Below are positions 1-8,079 of a stretch of 64,000 nt of DNA, in pieces. Numbering within the stretch: the stretch's first letter is position 1; each line of letters opens with the position of its first letter. This DNA comes from Fen-455 sp050012675 (GTDB lineage: Bacteria; Actinomycetota; Acidimicrobiia; Acidimicrobiales; Bog-793). The stretch covers positions 60,717 to 124,716 of the forward strand of contig JBEKGS010000003.1 in assembly GCA_050012675.1 (NCBI GenBank), in the 5' to 3' direction. The notes beneath the pieces were generated by a model. That model did not search any database, was not told the DNA's origin, and saw only the letters and a program-made list of their open reading frames with translations. The translations under genes were made by a program, and so were the position numbers.

Positions 1-1
1 G

Positions 2-1108
2 CTCGTGGCCCAACGGGCCGCATCTTTCGGGATGCGCCTTGTCGCGTACGACCCCTACGTGACCGGTGAACGGGCACGGACGATGGGAGTCGAGCTTCTC
101 GGGCTCGACGAGCTCTTCGCCGCAGCCGACTTCGTGAGCATCCACCTGCCGAAGTCTGCTGAGACCATCGGCCTTGTCGGAAAAGAGCTGCTTGCCAAGG
201 CCAAGCCCGGCATCCGCATCGTGAACGCCGCCCGGGGCGCCATCTTGGACGAGGAGGCACTTGCCGGCGCCATCGCCTCCGGGCAGGTTGCCGGTGCGGC
301 GCTCGACGTGTTCTCCACAGAACCGTGCACGTCCTCGCCCTTGTTCGAGCTTGCCCAGGTGGTCGTGACTCCGCACCTCGGCGCCAGCACGGCCGAGGCG
401 CAGGACAAGGCCGGCGAGCAGATCGCCGAACAGATCGTGCTCGCCTTGCGGGGCGAGTTCGTGCCCTATGCCGTCAACGTCCCTGCCACGGCCGCCTCCG
501 AGACCGTGCGCTGCTATATCGGTGTCGCCGAACGGCTGGGCCGCCTGCTGGCGGCGCTGTGCGAAGGTGTGCCGGACCACCTCGAAGTCGCCTACCAGGG
601 AGACCTTGCAGCCGAGGACACGCGGATCCTCACGCTCTCGGCACTGAAGGGGATCTTCGCGACCGCCATCGAGGAGCCCGTCTCGTACGTCAACGTCCCG
701 CACTTCGCCAAGGACCGGGGTCTTGAGGTGCGCGAGTCCTCGACGACGGTGGCGGGCGACTATCTGAGCCAGGTGACTCTGGGCGGTGGCGGCCACAAGG
801 TCTCGGGCACGCTCGGCTGGACGGGAACAGAGCGCATCGTCATGGTCGACGACCACGCCGTAGAGCTCCCCTTCGATCCCAACTTGCTGATCGTGCGCAA
901 CGACGACCGTCCCGGCATGATCGGGCTCGTCGGCTCGGCCCTCGGCGATGTCGGGGTCAGCATCACGAACATGGCCGTCGGCCAGACCTCCGGCGGCGGT
1001 ACTGCCCTCATGGTGCTCTCCACGGATCGTCCCGTGCCGCCCGAGGTGATCGGACGCGTCGGGGCGGCGGCCGGCATCCTCGAGATCCACAGCGTCGCCG
1101 GCGCCTAG
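2..1108 (+). CDS. serA: D-3-phosphoglycerate dehydrogenase, 5'-truncated by the window edge
   Basis: Catalyses NAD-dependent oxidation of 3-phosphoglycerate, the first step of serine synthesis. The reading frame is open to the left edge, so the N-terminal substrate-binding part lies outside the window; the GTG at base 5 is not a real start. What remains has the end of the NAD-binding Rossmann domain (VNAARGAILDEEAL, then the catalytic region ALDVFSTEP and TPHLGAST), a middle domain typical of the long actinobacterial SerA form, and a C-terminal ACT domain (LLIVRNDDRPGMIGLVG), which in the family binds serine for feedback inhibition. It ends 5 bases before the next gene on the same strand. Product assignment is firm; only the length is unknown. 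Confidence 0.93.
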   Translation, partial: LVAQRAASFGMRLVAYDPYVTGERARTMGVELLGLDELFAAADFVSIHLPKSAETIGLVGKELLAKAKPGIRIVNAARGAILDEEALAGAIASGQVAGAALDVFSTEPCTSSPLFELAQVVVTPHLGASTAEAQDKAGEQIAEQIVLALRGEFVPYAVNVPATAASETVRCYIGVAERLGRLLAALCEGVPDHLEVAYQGDLAAEDTRILTLSALKGIFATAIEEPVSYVNVPHFAKDRGLEVRESSTTVAGDYLSQVTLGGGGHKVSGTLGWTGTERIVMVDDHAVELPFDPNLLIVRNDDRPGMIGLVGSALGDVGVSITNMAVGQTSGGGTALMVLSTDRPVPPEVIGRVGAAAGILEIHSVAGA

Positions 1109-1113
1109 CGGCG

Positions 1114-1623
1114 GTGACAGACCTCAGCGCCGAGCACTTCCGCCAGGTGATGGCGCATGTGCCGACGAGCGTTGCGGTCGTCGCCGGGGTCGTGGGGGGC
1201 CGCCCGAAGGGCCTGTCGGTGGGCACCTTCGTCCCGGTCTCGCTCGAGCCCCCGCTCGTAGGGTTCTTCGTCTCCACGACCTCGAAGAGCTGGCCGCCCA
1301 TCAACTCGACCGGGTCGTTCTGCGTCAGCGTGCTGGGTCGCGACCAGGCCGAGATCTCGTCGCGCTTTGCAGTGAGCGAGGCCGACAAGTTCGAAGGCGT
1401 CCAATGGCATCCGGCGCCTTCGGGCAACCCGGTGCTCGTGGGGGCCGTCGCCTTTGTGGACTGCGAGATAGAGCGCGTACTTGAGACCGGTGACCACATG
1501 CTCGTGCTCGGGCGGGTGCGCGAGATGGGGGTCGAGACGGGCCAGACGCCCCTGGTCCACCACCGCAGCGGCTACCGCGCGGTCGCGGGGGGCGACGAGC
1601 CCACCGCCGGAGTCGAGGGCTGA
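1114..1623 (+). CDS. Flavin reductase-like domain protein
   Basis: A 169-residue protein of the flavin reductase-like (FMN-binding split barrel) family, which usually reduces FMN or FAD with NAD(P)H for a partner monooxygenase, or simply binds flavin. Family features seen: the start FRQVMAHVPTSVAVVAG, the central PLVGFFVSTTSKSWP and INSTGSFCVSVL blocks, and a late LVLGRV strand. Length is normal for a stand-alone reductase. It starts with GTG only 5 bases after serA and is probably cotranscribed with it. No partner oxygenase is nearby, so substrate and role are unknown. Confidence 0.8.
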   Translation: MTDLSAEHFRQVMAHVPTSVAVVAGVVGGRPKGLSVGTFVPVSLEPPLVGFFVSTTSKSWPPINSTGSFCVSVLGRDQAEISSRFAVSEADKFEGVQWHPAPSGNPVLVGAVAFVDCEIERVLETGDHMLVLGRVREMGVETGQTPLVHHRSGYRAVAGGDEPTAGVEG

Positions 1624-1643
1624 GGCGTTCGGCGGCGCCAGGC

Positions 1644-1672
1644 TTGACGGATACTGAGCTGTCCACCACAAT
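1644..1672 (+). promoter_or_regulatory. Putative promoter of the leuA attenuator transcript
   Basis: TTGACG at 1644-1649 and CACAAT at 1667-1672 are separated by 17 bases and fit a housekeeping-type promoter (five and four matches to TTGACA/TATAAT). Transcription would start near 1679, only a few bases before the leader peptide ATG at 1683, as expected for a nearly leaderless attenuator transcript. The prediction rests on spacing and position only. Confidence 0.5.
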
Positions 1673-1682
1673 CACTGGTGAC

Positions 1683-1724
1683 ATGACGAACGAGCGGTTC
1701 ATCCGGGTCCTCCTCCTTACCTGA
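1683..1724 (+). CDS. Leucine/branched-chain leader peptide
   Basis: A 13-residue open frame starting with ATG and ending in TGA, reading MTNERFIRVLLLT. It has one Ile, one Val and three consecutive Leu codons (CTC CTC CTT) just before the stop. It sits between a plausible promoter and two hairpins, ahead of leuA. This is the layout of an amino-acid-sensing attenuator leader: the speed of the ribosome over the Leu codons would report charged leucyl-tRNA. Leucine leaders ahead of leuA are known in actinobacteria. A GGTG lies just upstream of the ATG, but no strong ribosome-binding site is present. Confidence 0.8.
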   Translation: MTNERFIRVLLLT

Positions 1725-1725
1725 C

Positions 1726-1749
1726 GGCGAGCGCCCTTCCGCGCTCGCC
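1726..1749 (+). promoter_or_regulatory. Attenuator hairpin 1 (no T-run)
   Basis: A perfect 9-bp stem, GGCGAGCGC (1726-1734) with GCGCTCGCC (1741-1749), and a 6-base loop. It starts one base after the leader stop codon. It is not followed by T residues and so is more likely a pause or switching element than a terminator. Confidence 0.65.
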
Positions 1750-1753
1750 AACG

Positions 1754-1783
1754 CCTCCTGCGCCTCAGGCCAGGAGGTTTTTT
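1754..1783 (+). terminator. Intrinsic terminator of the leuA attenuator
   Basis: CCTCCTG (1754-1760) pairs with CAGGAGG (1771-1777), a 7-bp stem with a 10-base loop, followed directly by six T residues (1778-1783). Such T-runs are rare in this GC-rich window. It lies 79 bases before the leuA start, as expected for a conditional terminator. The 3' arm can also pair with the CCTCCT repeat inside the leader Leu codons (1709-1717), an alternative structure. Confidence 0.8.
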
Positions 1784-1862
1784 GTTGGCCGGGCGCGGTC
1801 TCGGTGCGCCACGACGCCTGGCGGGAGACGGACCCGGCTGCGCCTCGACAATGGAGCGAGCG

Positions 1863-3425
1863 ATGAGCGACAAGGTGGTCATCTTCGACACGACACTGCG
1901 CGACGGCGAGCAGTCACCGGGGATCTCCCTCGATCCCGGCGAGAAGCTCGAGATCGCCGAGCAACTCTCGCGCCTCGGTGTCGACTACATCGAGGCCGGC
2001 TTCCCGGTCTCGAGCCAGGGCGACTTCGACGCCGTGCAGGCGATCGCCCGCACGGTCGAGGGCCCTGTGATCGCGGGCCTTTCCCGGACCCAGCTCGCCG
2101 ACGTGGACCGGTGCTACGAGGCACTGCGCGACGCCGAGCGCAACCGTATCCACGTGTTCATCTCGACCAGCCCCAGCCACATGGAGCACATGTTGAAGAT
2201 GAACGAGGACCAGGTGCTCGAGGCCGTGCGCATGGGCGTCTCACGAGCCCGCGAGCACACCGCGGACGTCGAGTTCTCGCCCCAGGACGCCACGCGCACC
2301 CCGCTCGACTTCATGCTCGAGGTGCTGGCCGCCGCAGTCGAGGCGGGCGCCAGCACCTTGAACATCCCCGACACCGTCGGCTACGGGATCCCCTGGGACT
2401 ACGGCGACCTGCTCACTCACGTCCGGGCGGAGGTGGCGGGCGACTACGTGATCTCGACGCACTGCCACAACGACCTCGGTCTCGCCGTGGCCAACAGCCT
2501 GTCGGGGGTGCGCGCGGGCGCCCGGCAGGTGGAGGTCTGCGTGAACGGCCTGGGCGAGCGCGCCGGCAACGCCGCGCTCGAGGAAGTGGTCATGGCGCTC
2601 AAGATCAGGGCAGACCTTTTCCCGGGGCTCGAGACGGGCGTGAGGACGAGGGAGCTGGCCCGCACGAGCCGGATGGTGGCACGCCTGACCGGCTACCAGG
2701 TCCAGTGGAACAAGGCGGTCGTGGGCAAGAACGCTTTCGCCCATGAGTCGGGCATCCACCAGCACGGCGTGCTCAAGGAGCGTTCGACCTACGAGATCAT
2801 CGACGCGGATTCGGTCGGCCAGGAGGGCGGCCAGATCATTCTCGGCAAGCACACCGGACGCCACGCCTTCGCGGACACGCTCTCCAAGCTCGGCTTGAAG
2901 GTCCGGGGCGAGGCCCTGGACGCGGCGTTCACCCGCTTCAAGGAGCTGGCCGACCGCAAGGTGAAACTGACCGACGCCGACCTGGAGGCAATCGTGGCCG
3001 AGGAGCTCGGAACCGCGCTCGAGGAGGGCTTCGTGCTCGACGTGCTGGACGTGCAGGGCGGGACGGCCGGGATGCCGCGGGCGAGGGTCGTGCTCAGCCG
3101 GGACGGCCGCAAGTCCGAGGCCGTAGCGGAGGGCGACGGGATGATCGACGCCACATGCAAGGCGATCAAGCAGGCGACCGGGATCGACGCGAAGCTCACG
3201 GACTTCAACGTCTCCTCGGTCACAGGCGGCATCGACGCCCTCGGTGACGTCGTGATCCAGCTCGAGGCCGACGGCGTGCGGGCCTCAGGCCGTGGGCTGT
3301 CCACCGACGTGGTCGAGGCAGCTGCTCGTGCCTATGTGGCGGCGACCAACCGGGTGGTCCGCGCCAAGGCCCGGGTTGCCGGCGCCGGGAACGACGCCCT
3401 GCGCGACAGCGGGGTGACGCCCTAA
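1863..3425 (+). CDS. leuA: 2-isopropylmalate synthase
   Basis: Condenses acetyl-CoA with 2-oxoisovalerate, the committed step of leucine synthesis. The 520-residue protein starts MSDKVVIFDTTLRDGEQSPG, the classic signature of the HMGL-like TIM barrel; later come HCHNDLGLAVANS (metal-binding His pair) and GLGERAGNA. The C-terminal third matches the LeuA dimer/allosteric domain (DVQGGTAGMPRARV, SSVTGGIDALGDV), where leucine binds in the family. I chose ATG 1863 because GGAGCGAG lies just upstream; an in-frame ATG at 1851 is the alternative. Expression is probably controlled by the upstream leader peptide and terminator. The stop codon overlaps that of the convergent leuD. Confidence 0.95.
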   Translation: MSDKVVIFDTTLRDGEQSPGISLDPGEKLEIAEQLSRLGVDYIEAGFPVSSQGDFDAVQAIARTVEGPVIAGLSRTQLADVDRCYEALRDAERNRIHVFISTSPSHMEHMLKMNEDQVLEAVRMGVSRAREHTADVEFSPQDATRTPLDFMLEVLAAAVEAGASTLNIPDTVGYGIPWDYGDLLTHVRAEVAGDYVISTHCHNDLGLAVANSLSGVRAGARQVEVCVNGLGERAGNAALEEVVMALKIRADLFPGLETGVRTRELARTSRMVARLTGYQVQWNKAVVGKNAFAHESGIHQHGVLKERSTYEIIDADSVGQEGGQIILGKHTGRHAFADTLSKLGLKVRGEALDAAFTRFKELADRKVKLTDADLEAIVAEELGTALEEGFVLDVLDVQGGTAGMPRARVVLSRDGRKSEAVAEGDGMIDATCKAIKQATGIDAKLTDFNVSSVTGGIDALGDVVIQLEADGVRASGRGLSTDVVEAAARAYVAATNRVVRAKARVAGAGNDALRDSGVTP

Positions 3426-4036
3426 GGCGAGGCTGGTCGGCTGGGGCTCAAGGAGGGCAGCCAGGTCGGCCTCTGCGCCTCGTAGGTGTCGATGGCAGCC
3501 AGGTACTGGGTCGTGACGCCGATGTCGTCGAGGCCCTTCAACAGCCGGTCCCGCGCGTCGTCGTCCAGGCGGAAGGGTACCGAGATACCCGCTGCGGGCG
3601 CCTCGACGAGCCTGCGCTCGACGTCCACCACGACCTCGAGCGACGGGTCGCTCGTGACCGCCCGCAGGATCGCCCGGCCGTCCTCGTCGGACACCTCCGC
3701 GGGGACCAGGCCCGAGCGCGTCGAGTTGTTGCGGAAGATGTCACCGAAGCGGGGGCTCACGACCGCTCGGAAGCCATAGTCGACCAGCGCCCACACAGCG
3801 TGCTCGCGCGACGAGCCCGTGCCGAAGTTCGGGCCGGCGACGAGGATCGTCGCGCCTGCGTGGTCGGGACCGTTGAGGACGAAGCCAGGATCGTCGCGCC
3901 ACTCGGCGAACAGGCCGGCCCCGAAACCGGTCCGCTCGATGCGCTTCAGCCACTCGCTCGGGATGATCTGGTCGGTGTCGACGTCCGAGCGGTCGAGCGG
4001 TACCGCCCGCCCCGCCACAATCTTCACGGGCTCCAC
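3422..4036 (-). CDS. leuD: 3-isopropylmalate dehydratase small subunit
   Basis: Small (swivelling) subunit of isopropylmalate isomerase, which with LeuC converts 2- to 3-isopropylmalate and in many bacteria also isomerises citramalate. About 204 residues, with the family hallmarks AVPLDRSDVDTDQIIP near the N-terminus and GPNFGTGSSREHA in the middle. I place the start at GTG 4036, one base after the leuC stop (4040-4038), because the residues before it are an out-of-family Arg/Pro tract read from leuC DNA. Translation is therefore tightly coupled to leuC. The 3' end runs into leuA: the TAG of leuD and TAA of leuA share bases 3423-3424. Confidence 0.93.
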   Translation of the reverse strand: MEPVKIVAGRAVPLDRSDVDTDQIIPSEWLKRIERTGFGAGLFAEWRDDPGFVLNGPDHAGATILVAGPNFGTGSSREHAVWALVDYGFRAVVSPRFGDIFRNNSTRSGLVPAEVSDEDGRAILRAVTSDPSLEVVVDVERRLVEAPAAGISVPFRLDDDARDRLLKGLDDIGVTTQYLAAIDTYEAQRPTWLPSLSPSRPASP

Positions 4037-4037
4037 C

Positions 4038-5453
4038 TCAGGACCCGAGCTCGGCCGGGGTGGCGAACCGGCCGAGGACCGACGTCGCCGCCGCCACCGC
4101 CGGGGACACGAGATGGGTGCGGCCACCACGCCCCTGGCGGCCTTCGAAGTTCCGGTTCGAGGTCGAGGCGCAGCGTTCCCCCGCCGACAGCTGGTCGGGG
4201 TTCATGCCGAGGCACATGGAGCAACCGCTCTCCCTCCACTCGAAGCCCGCGTCGCGGAAGACCCGGTCCAGCCCTTCCGCCTCGGCCTGCCGCTTGACCT
4301 GGCGCGAGCCCGGCACGACGAGGGCGCGAAGGCCCGGTCGCACCCGGCGGTCCCGCAGCACGGCGGCGGCCGTGCGCAGGTCCTCGATCCTGGAATTCGT
4401 GCACGAGCCGATGAACACCGTGTCCACCTCGATCGAGTTGATCGCCGTACCGGCGCTGAGTCCCATGTAGGCCAGGGCACGGGCGGCGGCTTCACGTTCA
4501 GCGGGGCTCGCCATGTCGTCGGGGCTCGGTACGAACCCGTCGATGGCGACAACCTGGGCCGGGTTGGTGCCCCACGAGACGTGGGGCCGGATCGAGGTGG
4601 CATCGAGGTTCACCTCGGCGTCGAAGCGGGCGCCGTCGTCGGTCGCCAGTCCGCGCCAGCTCTCGACCGCCCGGTCCCAGTCGGGGCCCTTGGGCGCGTG
4701 GCGCCGGCCCTCGATGTACTCGAAGGTCACCTCGTCCGGGGCGATCATCCCCGCGCGGGCGCCGGCCTCGATGGACATGTTGCAGACCGTCATCCGGCCC
4801 TCCATCGACAGCGAACGGATCGCTGAACCCCGGTACTCGACGATGTGGCCGACCCCGCCCGTGGTGCCGAGGCGTCCCACGATGGCGAGTACGACGTCCT
4901 TCGCGCTCACGCCCGGCTCGATGTCGCCCTCGACGTTGACGGCCATGGTGCGGGGCCTGCGTTGGGGAAGGGTCTGGGTGGCGAGCACGTGCTCGACCTC
5001 GGAGGTCCCGATGCCGAAAGCCAACGCCCCGAAAGCGCCATGGGTGGAAGTGTGGCTGTCCCCGCAGACGATGGTCATCCCGGGCTGGGTGAGCCCCTGC
5101 TCGGGCCCGATGACATGCACTATCCCCTGGTTCTCGTCGCCCATCGGGTAACAGGTCAGCCCGAACTCCGCGCAGTTGTCGTCGAGCGCCTCGAGCTGGC
5201 GCCGGGAGACAGGATCCACGACCGGGCCTACCGCTGTTGTCGTGGGCACGTTGTGATCCGCGGTCGCGATCGTGAGGTCGGGCCGCCTCACGCGCCTTTT
5301 GGCCAGCCGCAGACCTTCGAAGGCCTGCGGCGAGGTCACCTCGTGGACGAGGTGCAGGTCGATGTAGAGCAGGTCCGGCTCGGCGGCGCCGTCGCCGGGC
5401 CGCACGACGTGGCGTTCCCAGACCTTGTCCGCGAGCGTCTCGGCCGCCGCCAT
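4038..5453 (-). CDS. leuC: 3-isopropylmalate dehydratase large subunit
   Basis: Aconitase-family large subunit that carries the 4Fe-4S cluster and, with LeuD, isomerises 2-isopropylmalate. The 471-residue length is typical. Three cluster ligands are visible: Cys351 in VFIGSCTNSRIEDL and Cys411/Cys414 in GCSMCLGMNPD. Other family blocks are DHNVPTT near residue 67 and GDSHTSTHGAFGALAFGIGT near 131-150. The ATG (5453-5451) overlaps the greA stop by one base in a TGATG junction, so the gene is translated as the second cistron of a greA-leuC-leuD operon. LeuCD probably also serves the citramalate route, given cimA at 11 kb. Confidence 0.95.
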   Translation of the reverse strand: MAAAETLADKVWERHVVRPGDGAAEPDLLYIDLHLVHEVTSPQAFEGLRLAKRRVRRPDLTIATADHNVPTTTAVGPVVDPVSRRQLEALDDNCAEFGLTCYPMGDENQGIVHVIGPEQGLTQPGMTIVCGDSHTSTHGAFGALAFGIGTSEVEHVLATQTLPQRRPRTMAVNVEGDIEPGVSAKDVVLAIVGRLGTTGGVGHIVEYRGSAIRSLSMEGRMTVCNMSIEAGARAGMIAPDEVTFEYIEGRRHAPKGPDWDRAVESWRGLATDDGARFDAEVNLDATSIRPHVSWGTNPAQVVAIDGFVPSPDDMASPAEREAAARALAYMGLSAGTAINSIEVDTVFIGSCTNSRIEDLRTAAAVLRDRRVRPGLRALVVPGSRQVKRQAEAEGLDRVFRDAGFEWRESGCSMCLGMNPDQLSAGERCASTSNRNFEGRQGRGGRTHLVSPAVAAATSVLGRFATPAELGS

Positions 5454-5941
5454 CAGTGGCCGACCGAGACGATCTCGACGCTGAAGCTGCGCCCGTTCGG
5501 CGCCTCGTACTCGACGGTCTCGCCGACGTTGTGCCCGACGAGCGCCTGGCCGAGCGGCGAAGCGGGCGAGATGACCGACACGTCTTCGCCCTTCTCCTCT
5601 ATTGAGCCCACCAGGAACCTCTCGGTGCCCTCGTCCCCCTCGTAGCGCAGCTCCACCACGACACCGGTGGTCACGACGCCGGCCTCGTGCGCCGAGGTGT
5701 CGACGATCACGGCGTTCTCAAGCATCCGTTGCAGCTGGCGGACCCGGGACTCCATCTTTCCCTGGGCATCTTTTGCCGCGTGGTAGTCGCCGTTCTCCGA
5801 CAGGTCACCGAGCGCTCTCGCGGCTTCGATCTGGCGCGCGATCTCGACGCGGCCCCGCGTCTTCAGGTCCTCGAGCTCGGCCACAAGGCGAGCATGGGTT
5901 TCGGGTGTAAGAACAGTTCCGGTCACTTCTGTCACCCACAC
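5453..5941 (-). CDS. greA: Transcription elongation factor GreA
   Basis: Binds the RNA polymerase secondary channel and stimulates cleavage of backtracked transcripts. The 162 residues comprise an N-terminal coiled-coil hairpin (LTPETHARLVAELEDLKTRG through the ALGDLSENGDYHAAK motif, whose acidic tip is the catalytic part in the family) and a C-terminal FKBP-like domain ending SPLGQALVGHNVGETVEYEAP. Possible starts are GTG 5941 and GTG 5935; neither has a clear ribosome-binding site. Its stop overlaps the leuC ATG, an unusual partnership of a general elongation factor with a leucine biosynthesis operon. Confidence 0.92.
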   Translation of the reverse strand: MWVTEVTGTVLTPETHARLVAELEDLKTRGRVEIARQIEAARALGDLSENGDYHAAKDAQGKMESRVRQLQRMLENAVIVDTSAHEAGVVTTGVVVELRYEGDEGTERFLVGSIEEKGEDVSVISPASPLGQALVGHNVGETVEYEAPNGRSFSVEIVSVGH

Positions 5942-6042
5942 GAGGCTACTGGTTCGCAGACGGAATCTTGTCCGCGCCGAGTCACCGGCGGGATCCGCGC
6001 CACACTTCGCGCCCTAGGCTCGGGAGCAAGGGAGGCTCCGGA

Positions 6043-7113
6043 ATGGCAATGCGCGCTGGCACGTCATCGGGCAAGGCCGGTATGGCTGCCCCGGTGGGCG
6101 AGCTCCCGTCCGCCATGGGACCGGGCGACGGGCAGGCGGTGATATCGGTCCGCGGCCTGACCAAGCGCTACGGGGACCTCGAGGCGGTACGCGGGATCGA
6201 CTTCGAGGTATCGCGAGGCGAGACGTTCGGGTTCCTCGGTCCGAACGGGGCCGGCAAGACGACGACAATCAAGATCCTCTGCACGCTCGCCACCGCCACC
6301 ACGGGCTCGGCCAGGGTCGCCGGCCACGACACGAGCACCGCCCAGGGCGAGGTGAGACGCAACATAGGCCTGGTCTTCCAGGACACCACCTTGGACAATT
6401 ACCTGACCGCCGAGCAGAACCTCCGCTTCCATGCGGCCCTTTATGGCGTGCCCAAGGAGGCGGTGGCGCCGCGCATGCGCCAGGTGCTCGACATGGTCGG
6501 CCTCTTCGAACGAAGGAACGGCCTGGTCAGCACTTTCTCGGGGGGCATGCAACGCCGGCTCGAGATCGCCCGCGGCCTTCTCCATGCGCCCCGTGTGCTG
6601 TTCTTGGACGAGCCGACCGTGGGGCTCGACCCGCAGACCCGTTCTTCGATCTGGAACTACATCAACGATCTCAAAAAGCGCGAGGACATCACGATCTTCC
6701 TTACGACGCACTACATGGACGAGGCCGAGAACTGCGACCGGATAGCCATCATCGACCACGGCAGGATCGTCGCCATCGACACCCCCGAGGCGCTCAAGGC
6801 GAGCGTCGGCAAGGACCGGGTGCAGATCCACACGGCCGACGACCCGGCCGCCATCGCCTTTTTGAATGACCGTTTCGGCATCGAGGCGGCGGTCCATGAA
6901 GGTGCCGTCACCTTCTCGGTCGCCTCGGGTGAGGAGTTCGTGCCGAGGCTGTTCTCCGAGGTGCCGGTGGCGATCGGCTCGGTGAGCGTCTCAAGGCCTT
7001 CGCTCGACGACGTTTTCATGTCCTACACAGGCAGCACGATCCGCGACGCCGAGGCTTCGGGCATCGACGTGATGCGCCAACGGGCTGCGCACTGGAGAGG
7101 GGGGAGGCGCTGA
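6043..7113 (+). CDS. ABC transporter ATP-binding protein (DrrA-like exporter)
   Basis: ATPase subunit of an ABC-2 type exporter. In the 356-residue protein: Walker A GPNGAGKTT at about 66-74, Q-loop VFQD at 111-114, signature FSGGMQRRLEIARGL at 165-179, Walker B VLFLDEP at 185-191 and the switch histidine in FLTTHYMDEAE. The C-terminal extension after about residue 270 is typical of DrrA/NodI-like exporters. I chose ATG 6043 because GGAGG lies 7 bases upstream. The Ala/Gly-rich N-terminal ~30 residues precede the conserved domain. It is followed one base later by its permease. Known relatives export drugs, antibiotics or lipids; the substrate here is unknown. Confidence 0.88.
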   Translation: MAMRAGTSSGKAGMAAPVGELPSAMGPGDGQAVISVRGLTKRYGDLEAVRGIDFEVSRGETFGFLGPNGAGKTTTIKILCTLATATTGSARVAGHDTSTAQGEVRRNIGLVFQDTTLDNYLTAEQNLRFHAALYGVPKEAVAPRMRQVLDMVGLFERRNGLVSTFSGGMQRRLEIARGLLHAPRVLFLDEPTVGLDPQTRSSIWNYINDLKKREDITIFLTTHYMDEAENCDRIAIIDHGRIVAIDTPEALKASVGKDRVQIHTADDPAAIAFLNDRFGIEAAVHEGAVTFSVASGEEFVPRLFSEVPVAIGSVSVSRPSLDDVFMSYTGSTIRDAEASGIDVMRQRAAHWRGGRR

Positions 7114-7114
7114 G

Positions 7115-8020
7115 ATGGTCGCACAGATGGCAAAGACCACGGCCGATGCCAGAGCCGAGGCTGCGCTCGTGGACGAGATCAGGGTTGCCGTGCCCGAGCA
7201 CAGCCTGTGGCACAACGTCCGGGCTGTCAACATCGTCTGGCGGCGCGAGCTGATCCGGTTCCGCACCGACCGGCTGCGCGCCATCACCTCGCTCATACAG
7301 CCGTTCCTGTTCCTCTTCGTGCTGGGAACAGGTCTGTCCACCCTCGCCAAGGCTGGCATGCCACCGGGCGTGGATTTCAAGACCTTCATCTACCCGGGCG
7401 TGCTGGCGATGTCGGTGCTCTTCACGGCCGTGTTCTCCGCGGGCTCGATCGTGTGGGACCGGGAGTTCGGCTTCCTGCGCGAGATGCTCGTCGCGCCGGT
7501 CAGCCGCGCCTCGCTCGTGATCGGCAAGTGCCTGGGGGGCACGACGATCGCGACCTTCCAGGGTCTCGTGTTCCTCGTCCTGGCGGGTTTCGCACATGTG
7601 CCCTACGACCCGGTGCTGTTCGTGACACTGATCGGCGAGCTGCTCCTGCTGTCGTTCACCCTGACGGCGTTCGGGTTGATGATGGCCGCGAGGATCAAGC
7701 AGTTCCAGTCGTTCATGGCCCTGACCCAGATGCTGGTCATGCCCCTTTTCTTCCTCTCGGGTGCCCTCTACCCGCTGAACGGCCTGCCCACCTGGCTGGG
7801 CGTGCTCACGAGGATCGACCCGCTCACCTACATAGTCGGGCCCATGCGCCACGCCGTCTTCGACCACCTCACGCTTCCCGCCGCCTCGATCCAGCGGCTG
7901 GCGCCGGGCATCACGTGGGGCGGCTGGGTGGTGCCGGTGGGGGTCTCGCTCGGGCTCGTGGCGGCGATGGGCCTCGTGATGGGGATCGTCGCCATAGGCG
8001 AGTTCAAGAAGACGGAGTAA
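7115..8020 (+). CDS. ABC-2 type exporter permease
   Basis: Membrane subunit partnering the ATPase that ends one base upstream. The 301-residue protein has a cytoplasmic N-terminus of about 60 residues and roughly six hydrophobic segments (SLIQPFLFLFVLGTGL, VLAMSVLFTAVFSAGSIV, FQGLVFLVLAGFA, LLLLSFTLTAFGLMMA, MLVMPLFFLSGALYPL and a last one near residues 270-290). The block WDREFGFLREMLVAPVSR is characteristic of ABC-2 transporters, and FFLSGALYPLNGLPTWL is the usual late loop. The pair would form a two-component exporter. Confidence 0.87.
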   Translation: MVAQMAKTTADARAEAALVDEIRVAVPEHSLWHNVRAVNIVWRRELIRFRTDRLRAITSLIQPFLFLFVLGTGLSTLAKAGMPPGVDFKTFIYPGVLAMSVLFTAVFSAGSIVWDREFGFLREMLVAPVSRASLVIGKCLGGTTIATFQGLVFLVLAGFAHVPYDPVLFVTLIGELLLLSFTLTAFGLMMAARIKQFQSFMALTQMLVMPLFFLSGALYPLNGLPTWLGVLTRIDPLTYIVGPMRHAVFDHLTLPAASIQRLAPGITWGGWVVPVGVSLGLVAAMGLVMGIVAIGEFKKTE

Positions 8021-8079
8021 CTTCTCGCCGGGGCGACGAGAGGTCTTGGACAGGTACGGGGGCCGAGTACCCTCGGGTC

